A DNA stretch of 10,408 bases from CAZADA01 sp964524065 (lineage in GTDB: Bacteria; Pseudomonadota; Alphaproteobacteria; Caulobacterales; Maricaulaceae), in NCBI GenBank assembly GCA_964524065.1, contig CAZGCB010000095.1:1-10408 (forward strand), given 5' to 3'. Position numbers and translations under genes: made by a program. Positions 1-7,693 of the stretch are shown piece by piece. How positions within the stretch are numbered: position 1 is the stretch's first letter; each line of letters opens with the position of its first letter. The notes under the pieces were generated by a model. It did not search any database. It saw nothing but the letters and a program-made list of their open reading frames with translations, and was not told the origin of the DNA.

Positions 1-62
1 CCGGCTTATCGCCTCGCGCGGTTGCGCGTCCGTCGGGGCCGACCCGGGTTACGACCTAAAAT

Positions 63-114
63 GGCCGGCTGGCCTACGCTATGGCTAAAATCGCCCTGCG
101 CCGGCCAGACGGCC
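63..114 (-). terminator. Possible terminator hairpin downstream of the TonB-dependent receptor
   Basis: Arms 63-74 and 103-114 can pair at 11 of 12 positions, with one G-A mismatch and a 28-nt loop. Read on the minus strand, the hairpin starts 16 nt after the receptor stop codon and is followed by ATTTTAGG. The stem is strong and GC-rich, but the T run is only four bases and the loop is long, so this is a weak intrinsic-terminator candidate. The remaining bases from 1 to 62 contain short GC palindromes and no gene that I recognise. Confidence 0.35.
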
Positions 115-129
115 CGGCTCACACCGAGT

Positions 130-2469
130 TTACTTCCGCAGTGTCAGCTGCACGCCCCAGGTGAGGGGATCGCCCACCACACAGCGCTGCGCGGTCGTGT
201 TGGCGACGGGATCGACAGCGCCCAGCGGCCCGCCAAAGGGCTGGTCAATGAAGTTCACGCAATAGCCTTCGTCGGTCAGGTTCCGTCCAAAGAAGGTCGC
301 TTCCCACGTGCGGTCCGCCGCGCGCAGGCCGACCCGCGCATTGTAGAGTTGATAGGCGTCTTGGATCGTCTGCGGGTTCTGATTGGTGCTCGTTCCGGCA
401 TTATGCTCGCCCATATATTGGGTCTCGCCCCTGAGGAAGTACTCGGCGCCGTTCAAGACCCCAAGACTGTCGGTCCAATCAATGACCAGCGAGCCCTGCC
501 ATTCAGGCGAGAAATGGTTCGACGCGCCCGCCAGGTCTTGCGGTTCCCCGCCCGGCAACGGGGAGGCGCCGTCATATTCTTGGAACTCCGAATCCAGATA
601 GGAGACGCCGCCGCTGAAACTCAGCTGATCCAATGGCGCCCAAAGGAAGTCGGTTTCCAGTCCCTGTTGGCGCAGCTCGCCCGCATTGCGGACCAACAAG
701 GAAATGCCGTCGAAGGACCTATCCTGGAAGTCTTCAATATCCATACGGAACACCGTCGCATTAAGTTGCAGGGTGTTGTTGAACAGTTGCGACTTGATGC
801 CGGCTTCATAATTGACGGTAGTTTCGGGTCCGAAACCACGCTGCTCTCGGGTCAGAGGCGTCGCGGTGCCTGCGGAATTGAAGCCGCCAGACTTAAAGCC
901 GCTGGATACTGTCGCGAACAGCATGATGTCGTCCGCGGGGAAGAAGCTGGCGTTGGCGAAGTATGTGAACGCGTCGGTGTCGCCATAATCGCCGGCGTCG
1001 AGGTCGAGCTGCGTTTCATTGCTGCGAATACCGAGCGCGGTGACGAACGGATTGTTCACCGTGTTCACGAAGTTCCCGGTTTTATCGTCGGTGGTGTAGC
1101 GCCCGCCCAGCGTGGCCGAGAAAGTGTCGCTGACTTGCCAGGTGCCTTGACCAAAGACCGCGATGCTCTGTGTGTCTTGGTCAAACTCGCCATCGCTGGC
1201 GGCTTCCTGCTGCTCGGCGGCGCAGCCCAAGGCGGCGTCTATACCGGCAAGACCGGCGACAATCGGGATACAGAATTGCGCGCCAAGGTCGAAGTCTTGG
1301 TCGATCTCATACTGCTCGTCATAGAAAAACAGGCCGCCAATATATTGGAAGGCTCCGCCATCGGGCGACAAAATCTGGATTTCTTGGCTGAAAGTTTCGG
1401 TCGCGTAAGTGGTCACGCGGGGAATCGCATTGGCCGGCAGCCGCAAAGTTGATTCAATATTGTCGGCCTCCCACTCGCGCAGGGCCGTGATCGACTTGAT
1501 CGTATGGCCTGATGCGAGCTGATACTCAGCATCAATCGAGACGCCCCATTGTTCATCGTCGAGGAGGTCGCGATGGTCCTGGTAAATGTCATGGTCGAAG
1601 GGGTCGCTGGTCACCACATTGACGGCGTCTGGGCCGAACAATGCGGCGAGCGTGCCCAAGAACTCTGGAGATTCCGTACCATTGAGCAACTCGACGGTCT
1701 GACCGCCAGAGTTGATCTGCCCATAATCGGCGCTCACCACCACGTTTAGGTTCGGCGTCAGATCGAAGTCCAGCTTGCCGCGAATATTGGTGTTGTCTTC
1801 TTCACCGAAGGACTCGCCGGTGAAGAGATTGTCGCCAAATCCTTCGCGTTCATTGTATTTGCCGCTCACACGGAAGGCGATCGTGTCCGTGATCGGTCCG
1901 GAAATACTGCCGCCGATCACGTAGGAATCCTGGGAGCCAAAGCCCAGTTCGAGCACGCTTTCAAAGGCGTCGCGTGACGCGTCCTTCGTGCGAATGTTCA
2001 GCGCGCCCATCGGCGTGTTGCGACCGAACAGCGTGCCTTGCGGTCCACGCAACACTTCAATGGCTTCCAGATCGATCAGGTTCCCGAGAACCGCCCCGGT
2101 CCGCGGATAATATACCCCGTCAATAAAGACGCCCACGGATGGTTCGATCGCATTATTGGCCACGGAGCCGACGCCGCGAATGGTGATGCGTTGATTGGTT
2201 TTGGATGACGCGGTCGAAATGTTGAAATTCGGCGAGTAGAGCGCGATGTCCCGCAAATTCGCCACGCCAGACTCTTCAATAAACGCGGCATCATAAGCGG
2301 AAATCGAAATCGGAACGTCTTGGATGTCCTGAGCACGTTTTTGCGCTGTGACGACCAGCGTTTCGATGCGGCCTTCGCCTTCCTGAGCGTCTTGCGCCGC
2401 CGCGCCTATCGCCGCAGCGCCCGTCAGAGCGACGGCGCCAACGCTCGCCATTAGAATCGTCTTCGTCAT
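130..2469 (-). CDS. TonB-dependent outer membrane receptor
   Basis: This is a 779-aa outer-membrane active transporter: a 22-strand barrel with an N-terminal plug, energised by TonB-ExbB-ExbD and importing a ligand too large or scarce for porins. Visible elements in order are a signal peptide (about residues 1-25, cleavage likely AAA/QD); a TonB-box-like stretch ETLVVTAQ (about 36-43); a plug domain (about 48-163) with the hallmarks QRITIRGVG, VGVFIDGVYYPR and EVLRGPQGTLFGRN; then a barrel to the C-terminus, ending WGVQLTLRK. Length is normal for the family. The start is set by a strong GGGAGGAG ribosome site 7 nt upstream of the ATG. There is no N-terminal secretin/STN signalling domain, so it is a plain transporter, not a FecA-like transducer. 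It is divergent from the Crp/Fnr regulator gene. The ligand is unknown; the catabolic neighbours suggest a hydrophobic carboxylate or its precursor, not necessarily iron. Confidence 0.93.
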   Translation of the reverse strand: MTKTILMASVGAVALTGAAAIGAAAQDAQEGEGRIETLVVTAQKRAQDIQDVPISISAYDAAFIEESGVANLRDIALYSPNFNISTASSKTNQRITIRGVGSVANNAIEPSVGVFIDGVYYPRTGAVLGNLIDLEAIEVLRGPQGTLFGRNTPMGALNIRTKDASRDAFESVLELGFGSQDSYVIGGSISGPITDTIAFRVSGKYNEREGFGDNLFTGESFGEEDNTNIRGKLDFDLTPNLNVVVSADYGQINSGGQTVELLNGTESPEFLGTLAALFGPDAVNVVTSDPFDHDIYQDHRDLLDDEQWGVSIDAEYQLASGHTIKSITALREWEADNIESTLRLPANAIPRVTTYATETFSQEIQILSPDGGAFQYIGGLFFYDEQYEIDQDFDLGAQFCIPIVAGLAGIDAALGCAAEQQEAASDGEFDQDTQSIAVFGQGTWQVSDTFSATLGGRYTTDDKTGNFVNTVNNPFVTALGIRSNETQLDLDAGDYGDTDAFTYFANASFFPADDIMLFATVSSGFKSGGFNSAGTATPLTREQRGFGPETTVNYEAGIKSQLFNNTLQLNATVFRMDIEDFQDRSFDGISLLVRNAGELRQQGLETDFLWAPLDQLSFSGGVSYLDSEFQEYDGASPLPGGEPQDLAGASNHFSPEWQGSLVIDWTDSLGVLNGAEYFLRGETQYMGEHNAGTSTNQNPQTIQDAYQLYNARVGLRAADRTWEATFFGRNLTDEGYCVNFIDQPFGGPLGAVDPVANTTAQRCVVGDPLTWGVQLTLRK

Positions 2470-2497
2470 GACAGATCTCCTCCCGTGTGTCGTGACG

Positions 2498-2520
2498 CCG
2501 CTCGAGGCGGTCTTTTTTTT
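2498..2520 (+). terminator. Short hairpin followed by T8, terminator-like in rightward direction
   Basis: CCGC (2498-2501) pairs with GCGG (2507-2510) around a TCGAG loop, followed after TC by eight T residues at 2513-2520. Read rightward it has the shape of a minimal intrinsic terminator. It lies in the 5' leader of the receptor gene, so it would stop transcription antisense to the receptor before it enters the regulator. The stem is only 4 bp (5 with a G-T pair), so efficiency is doubtful. On the receptor transcript the same site is an A8 tract before the hairpin. Confidence 0.3.
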
Positions 2521-2567
2521 GGCGCGCGGGTTTCAAGGGCATCGAAGCCAAAAGAGTAGAGCGGTCC

Positions 2568-2583
2568 GCCCCGCTAGCGGGGC
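2568..2583. repeat. Perfect 16-bp palindrome in divergent promoter region
   Basis: GCCCCGCTAGCGGGGC is perfectly self-complementary. It sits about 99 bp upstream of the receptor start and 105 bp upstream of the regulator start. It could be a protein-binding site or a cruciform-capable dyad. Without a loop it is not a typical RNA hairpin. Confidence 0.5.
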
Positions 2584-2663
2584 TGGTTCCCCCGCTCGCT
2601 GCAGTGGATCGATACCGACATCACAGCACGCCTGGTGACACTGTGAAGGCAAACTAGGGTCTA

Positions 2664-2686
2664 GAAGACAAAGTAGTTTGGTTTTA
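2664..2686 (+). promoter_or_regulatory. Candidate operator, copy 1 (before the Crp/Fnr-like gene)
   Basis: The element reads GAAGACAAAGTA-G-TTTGG followed by T-TTTA. Copy 2 at 3539-3561 on the opposite strand is identical except at two positions. The core CAAAGTAGTTTG is a near-palindrome (half-sites CAAA/TTTG). It ends 2 nt before the GTG at 2689 and 8 nt before the ATG at 2695, so a bound protein would block transcription or initiation of its own gene, pointing to autoregulation. It is also about 195 bp upstream of the receptor start. That the neighbouring Crp/Fnr-family protein binds it is inference. Confidence 0.6.
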
Positions 2687-2688
2687 GT

Positions 2689-3369
2689 GTGACGATGATG
2701 GACGTGTTGGATTTTTGCCTCCCCCCTTTGTGGAAATACATGCCGGACGCGGCCTGTCACGCCGCGCGTAAGCGTGCGCGGCGGGTTAAGTTCGTAGACG
2801 GACAAGCCTTACATGCACGCGGCGACAGAAGCCCGCGCTTGTGCGTGATCGTCGAAGGCGTGCTGCGCTTTGGGCGGTTTCAGCCCGGCGGCTCATTCAA
2901 CATGGTCGCCATGCTCGGCGTCGGCGGTCATTTCGGCGATGTGGCTCTGCAACGCGGCGCCTACACACACGATGTCTTTTCGGTGGGGCCGAGCGAAATC
3001 GATGTGATCGACGGGACCGCGTTGGAGACCCTGCTGCGCGAAGAACCGGGCTTCGCCCTCGGTCTCTGGCACGCCAACACGGCCCGGCTCAACGCCTTGC
3101 TGGAGCTGTATGATGATGCGCGCACGCTCGGCGTGCCCGCGCGCTTGGCGAAGGTGATTTATCTGCATATGGGGCGCGGGCAGGTCGCCGATGGCGTTGC
3201 GTGCTTGCAGCGTCATTTGGCCGAATTGCTGGGCGTGTCCCAAGTGTCCATCGGCAATGCGCTGAAAGAGCTGGAGAAAGCTCAGCTGGTGGAGACGGGC
3301 TATCGCTGCATTCGCGTGCCCAGCAAAGCGCGGCTTTTGACCTGGCTGCGCCGGTCGCGCGCCGTTTGA
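2689..3369 (+). CDS. Crp/Fnr-family transcriptional regulator
   Basis: This 226-aa protein is of normal length for the Crp/Fnr family. Residues about 25-120 form the cyclic-nucleotide-binding-like beta-roll (LCVIVEGVLRFGRF, then GVGGHFGDVALQ). Residues about 121-160 are the dimerisation helix, and about 170-212 the winged helix-turn-helix, with recognition helix around VSQVSIGNALKELEK. The phosphate-cassette region reads FGDVALQRGAYTHD and lacks the Arg-Ser pair that contacts cAMP in Crp. There is also no Fnr-like N-terminal cysteine cluster (only C10 and C23 nearby), so neither cAMP nor an Fnr-type iron-sulfur cluster is an obvious signal. An in-frame TAG at 2674 limits the start to GTG 2689, ATG 2695 or ATG 2698. 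None has a Shine-Dalgarno sequence, so the transcript may be leaderless. It probably regulates the flanking receptor and catabolic operon, given the shared dyad element near both. Confidence 0.9.
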   Translation: MTMMDVLDFCLPPLWKYMPDAACHAARKRARRVKFVDGQALHARGDRSPRLCVIVEGVLRFGRFQPGGSFNMVAMLGVGGHFGDVALQRGAYTHDVFSVGPSEIDVIDGTALETLLREEPGFALGLWHANTARLNALLELYDDARTLGVPARLAKVIYLHMGRGQVADGVACLQRHLAELLGVSQVSIGNALKELEKAQLVETGYRCIRVPSKARLLTWLRRSRAV

Positions 3370-3374
3370 TGAAG

Positions 3375-3410
3375 GCCGTCAGGCCGCTGGCGCTTGGGTT
3401 TCCTGACGGC
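3375..3410 (+). terminator. Hairpin downstream of the regulator gene
   Basis: GCCGTCAGG (3375-3383) and CCTGACGGC (3402-3410) are perfect 9-bp inverted arms separated by 18 nt, starting 5 nt after the regulator stop codon. The location fits a transcription terminator, but no T run follows (TCCTATCC), so it is non-canonical or a stability hairpin. Confidence 0.4.
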
Positions 3411-3458
3411 TCCTATCCAATGGTCGTACGTCACACTTCCACGGCTTTCCTTGCGCCA

Positions 3459-3482
3459 GGGTGTTCGTGAGGGTGTTCGTGA
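3459..3482 (+). repeat. 12-bp tandem direct repeat
   Basis: GGGTGTTCGTGA occurs twice back to back (3459-3470 and 3471-3482) with no mismatch. It lies about 57 bp upstream of operator copy 2. Its function is unknown: it could be a replication-slippage duplication or paired sites for an activator. Confidence 0.6.
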
Positions 3483-3538
3483 GCGTCTTCAGCGAACACA
3501 GCCAAGGCGACAGGCGGTATCGCCCAAAGCGCGTCGTT

Positions 3539-3561
3539 TAAATCCAAAGTACTTTGTCTTC
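3539..3561 (-). promoter_or_regulatory. Candidate operator, copy 2 (upstream of the acyl-CoA dehydrogenase operon)
   Basis: Read on the minus strand this is GAAGACAAAGTA-C-TTTGG followed by A-TTTA, matching copy 1 (2664-2686) at 21 of 23 positions. The centre CAAAGTACTTTG (3545-3556) is a perfect 12-bp palindrome, as expected for a dimeric helix-turn-helix protein. It ends about 105 bp before the operon's first start codon. Recurrence at just the two non-coding regions flanking a regulator gene is the main support. Confidence 0.62.
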
Positions 3562-3648
3562 CAATGACGCGCCTGGCGCCACGATATGACACCAAAGCGG
3601 GATTTGGACCGTTCGGCGGGACACGCAGCCAAAGCAGCGGCGGCCCCT

Positions 3649-3657
3649 AAGGAGGAG
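3649..3657 (+). promoter_or_regulatory. Ribosome-binding site that decides the start of the first acyl-CoA dehydrogenase
   Basis: AAGGAGGAG lies 9 nt before GTG 3667. The alternative in-frame ATG at 3586 has no Shine-Dalgarno sequence and would add 27 low-complexity residues (Ala/Lys rich) not expected in the family, so GTG 3667 is preferred. Confidence 0.75.
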
Positions 3658-3666
3658 ACAACACAC

Positions 3667-4872
<1,206 letters not shown>

Positions 4873-4882
4873 GAGAGCGAGG

Positions 4883-6070
4883 ATGTCCAGTGCACCGAGC
4901 GCGCCGCGCGATTTCGGCTTTGGCGAAGACGAAGCCATGTTGCGCGATGTCGCGCAGAAAATGCTCGCCGAGAGACTGCCGACCGATCGTTTGCGGCGCC
5001 TCGTCGCTGAAGCCCCTGAACCGATTTATGAAGACGGCCAGCGGGCGCCTTGGGATGAGGCGCTGTGGGCGGAAATCGTCGAGCTGGGCTGGACGGGCCT
5101 CGCCATTGGCGAAGCCGAAGGCGGTGCGGATATCTCTCTGGTCGGCATCGCCGGGATGCTGGAGGAAGTGGGCAAGCACGCTTTGCCGTCCCCGCTGATC
5201 CCAACGTTATCCGCCAGTCTTGCCCTGCGCGCTGCGGGGGGAGATGTCGCTGCGCAACTCATGGAGCGGATCGCCGGGGGCGCGACGGCGACGCTGGCCG
5301 TAACGAATGAACGCGGCAGCTGGGAGCCGTTGGACGCCCCCTTATCCGCCCGTCAGGATGGCGATGATCTTGTCCTGCACGGCTCCGCGCGCTTTGTGCA
5401 GGACGCTTTCAAAGTGGACATGCTGATCGCCAGCGCGCGCCTGGATGATGAAATCGTTTTGTGCGCGCTGGACACCGATGCGGCGGGGCTCACCCTTGAG
5501 GCTGATCACATTCACGACCTCACCCGCGATCAGGCCAGCGCGCATTGTGACGGGGTGCGCGTCAGCCCCGCCTCCATCATCCGCCGCGACGCCTCCGACG
5601 CCCTGCGCACGGCCTGGCCGCGCCTGCTGGTGCTTGTCTGCGCCGATCTGTGCGGGGCGAGCGAATGGCTGCTGCAGACCACGGTCGAGTACGCCCAACA
5701 GCGCGTGCAGTTCGACCGGCCGATCGGCTTTTTCCAGGCTGTGAAGCACCCGCTTGTGGACGCCATGGTGGAGATCGATCGGGCGCGCTCGCTGCTTTAT
5801 CACGCCTGCGCTGAAATCGACGCTGACTCCGGCGAGGCCGAAGTGGCCGCGCGCATGGCCAAAAGCGCAGCCTCCGACGCCGCCGCGTTCATTTCCGATC
5901 GCTCCATACAACTGCATGGCGGGATCGGTTTCACCTGGGAGCACGCGCTCCACATCTACTTCAAGCGCAACCTGCACAATCAAGCGCTGTTCGGCGACGG
6001 CGTGTATCAGCGCAAAAAACTTGCCGACCTTCTGATCGGTCCAGCCAACAACTCACAAAATCTGAATTGA
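4883..6070 (+). CDS. Acyl-CoA dehydrogenase, second (partner) subunit
   Basis: This is a 395-aa acyl-CoA dehydrogenase-family protein, poorly similar to the preceding subunit and of the small-subunit type. It has an N-terminal helical domain (about 15-125), a degenerate mid domain without the WCQGFSEPGAGSD motif (about 135-235), and a C-terminal domain with the FAD-pocket motif YAQQRVQFDRPIGFFQAVKH (270-289) and QLHGGIGFTWEH (343-354). Neither usual catalytic Glu is evident: the helix G position reads LVCADLCGAS, and there is no EGT motif at the C-terminus. It probably supplies FAD contacts and structure to a heterotetramer, with the base coming from the partner. The start ATG 4883 is chosen from AGGAG at 4871-4875, which overlaps the previous stop codon, and from a normal N-terminus. 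Translation is probably coupled to both neighbours (gaps of 10 and 13 bp). Confidence 0.9.
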   Translation: MSSAPSAPRDFGFGEDEAMLRDVAQKMLAERLPTDRLRRLVAEAPEPIYEDGQRAPWDEALWAEIVELGWTGLAIGEAEGGADISLVGIAGMLEEVGKHALPSPLIPTLSASLALRAAGGDVAAQLMERIAGGATATLAVTNERGSWEPLDAPLSARQDGDDLVLHGSARFVQDAFKVDMLIASARLDDEIVLCALDTDAAGLTLEADHIHDLTRDQASAHCDGVRVSPASIIRRDASDALRTAWPRLLVLVCADLCGASEWLLQTTVEYAQQRVQFDRPIGFFQAVKHPLVDAMVEIDRARSLLYHACAEIDADSGEAEVAARMAKSAASDAAAFISDRSIQLHGGIGFTWEHALHIYFKRNLHNQALFGDGVYQRKKLADLLIGPANNSQNLN

Positions 6071-6083
6071 GGAGGAGACCCCG

Positions 6084-7673
6084 ATGAATGCTCTGGGTTC
6101 TGGGCAGACTCATCACATTCGTACACTTGGCGATATTCCTCGGGTTTACGCGGCAGCGCGTCCAGACGCGATCGCGTCGAAATTCGAGGGCCGCGCCACA
6201 AGCTATCGCGCCTTAGAGGCGTATACGAACCAAGTGGCGAACGCCCTGGCCGCGACAGATGTGAAACCGGGCGATCGGGTCGGCTATCTCGGCAAAAACT
6301 CCGATCTGTTTTTCGAACTCATCTTTGGAACCGCCAAGAGCGGCGCTGTCTGCTTGCCGATTGGCTGGCGCCTGGCGCCGGCGGAAATCGCCCACATCCT
6401 GAGCGATGGCCAGGTGTCGCTGCTCTTTGTCGGGACGGATTTCGTCGCCGTGGCGCGTGAGGCGATCGCGATCGCCGGCCACCGCGTGCGCGTGATCGAG
6501 ATGGAGAGCGCCTCCAGCGAAGGCTTCGCCGCGTGGCGCGACGCCCAAAGCGCCGATGCCCCGAATGTGGCGATTGCACCATCGGACATCACGCTGCAGC
6601 TCTACACCTCAGGCACCACCGGACGGCCCAAGGGCGTCATGCTGTCCCACACCAACATGCTCGAAATGTGGAAGCAGGCCGGCGACGCCAATTACAGCTG
6701 GTTTCGCTGGGGCGATGAGGATGTCTGTCTGGTGGCTATGCCCATTAGCCATGTGGGCGGCACCAGCTGGGCCCTGGTGTCGTACCTTTATGGGGCGACG
6801 GTTCTGATTGTGCGCGAATTCGACCCCGTTGCGATTTTGCAGCTGATGGCGCCGGAGCGCATGACCAAAATGTTCCTCGTGCCGGCGGCGCTGAACTTCA
6901 TGATTCAGATGCCCGGCGCCCGCGAGGTCGATTACAGCAGTTTGAAAGTCATTTTTTACGGCGCCTCGCCGATCCCGCTCGATTTACTGCGCCAGTGCAT
7001 GGATGTCTTTGGCTGCGGCTTCTGCCAACAATACGGCATGACCGAGGCGGCGGGCACGGTGGTGTATCTTCCGCCTGAAGACCATGACCCCAATGGCAAT
7101 CGCCGCATGCGCTCGGCGGGGCGGGCCATGCCGGGCGTCGAGCTGAAAATCATAGATGGCGACGGCAACGCGCTCCCCCCCGAGGCGGTTGGCGAAATCG
7201 CCGTGCGATCGGCGACCAACATGGTGGGCTATTGGAACAATGAGGCCGCCACGCGCCAGACCATCGACCCCGATGGCTGGCTGCGCTCCGGAGACGCCGG
7301 CTACCTCGATGCGGACGGTTATTTGTACATTCACGACCGCGTCAAAGACATGATCATCTCCGGGGCTGAGAACATTTATCCGGCTGAGGTGGAGAGCGCG
7401 ATTTTCGGCCATCCCGATGTCGCCGATGTCGCCATTATCGGCGTGCCGGATGACAAATGGGGCGAGGCGGTGAAAGCCGTGGTGGTGCTCAAGCCCGGAG
7501 CGCAAGCCGATGAAGCGAGCATTATCGACTTCGCCCGCACGCGCATCGCGGCGTTCAAAGCGCCGAAATCGGTGGACTTCGTCGACATGCTGCCGCGCAA
7601 TCCGACCGGAAAGGTCCTCAAGCGAACCCTGCGCGAGCCCTATTGGGCCGGCAAAGAACGCGCCGTGAACTGA
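6084..7673 (+). CDS. AMP-forming acyl-CoA synthetase (fatty-acid-CoA ligase type)
   Basis: This 529-aa member of the ANL adenylating superfamily activates a carboxylic acid with ATP and joins it to CoA, with AMP and PPi as by-products. The motifs are complete: phosphate loop LYTSGTTGRPKG (173-184), YGMTE (317-321), the ribose-binding Asp D404 in GWLRSGDAGY, the hinge segment HDRVKDMIISGAENIYPAEVE, and the catalytic lysine K510 in PTGKVLKRTL. A GGAGGAG ribosome site precedes ATG 6084, 13 bp after the dehydrogenase stop codon, so it is the third gene of the operon. It most likely makes the acyl-CoA that the dehydrogenase pair oxidises. Chain length or ring structure of the substrate cannot be told from these motifs. 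Confidence 0.93.
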   Translation: MNALGSGQTHHIRTLGDIPRVYAAARPDAIASKFEGRATSYRALEAYTNQVANALAATDVKPGDRVGYLGKNSDLFFELIFGTAKSGAVCLPIGWRLAPAEIAHILSDGQVSLLFVGTDFVAVAREAIAIAGHRVRVIEMESASSEGFAAWRDAQSADAPNVAIAPSDITLQLYTSGTTGRPKGVMLSHTNMLEMWKQAGDANYSWFRWGDEDVCLVAMPISHVGGTSWALVSYLYGATVLIVREFDPVAILQLMAPERMTKMFLVPAALNFMIQMPGAREVDYSSLKVIFYGASPIPLDLLRQCMDVFGCGFCQQYGMTEAAGTVVYLPPEDHDPNGNRRMRSAGRAMPGVELKIIDGDGNALPPEAVGEIAVRSATNMVGYWNNEAATRQTIDPDGWLRSGDAGYLDADGYLYIHDRVKDMIISGAENIYPAEVESAIFGHPDVADVAIIGVPDDKWGEAVKAVVVLKPGAQADEASIIDFARTRIAAFKAPKSVDFVDMLPRNPTGKVLKRTLREPYWAGKERAVN

Positions 7674-7693
7674 GCGAAGGACGAGGAACCATC

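Larger units (their letters stand above)
2470..2688. promoter_or_regulatory. Divergent control region between receptor and regulator genes
   Basis: This 219-bp non-coding region must hold the promoters of both the minus-strand receptor and the plus-strand regulator. It contains four separate dyads: a GC hairpin plus T8 (2498-2520), a perfect 16-bp palindrome (2568-2583), a TCACAG/CTGTGA inverted pair (2621-2646) and the shared operator-like element (from 2664). I could not find convincing sigma-70 -35/-10 pairs in either direction. Confidence 0.6.
3370..3666. promoter_or_regulatory. Non-coding region upstream of the catabolic operon
   Basis: This 297-bp gap separates the regulator from the acyl-CoA dehydrogenase operon. 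It contains the post-regulator hairpin (3375-3410), a 12-bp tandem repeat (3459-3482), the second copy of the shared operator-like element (3539-3561) and a strong ribosome-binding site (3649-3657). The operon promoter must lie here, probably near the operator copy, but I could not assign a confident -35/-10 pair. I see no small gene in it. Confidence 0.55.

Noticed and set aside
1..129. Possible gene or RNA at the left edge
   Set aside because: Only short GC palindromes and the hairpin after the receptor gene are visible; no reading frame or RNA motif could be supported.
22..1452. 476-codon open frame on the plus strand opposite the TonB-dependent receptor
   Set aside because: It mirrors the receptor gene in antisense, has no recognisable domain, and long antisense frames are common in GC-rich coding sequence. 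The opposite strand shows a full signal peptide, plug and barrel.
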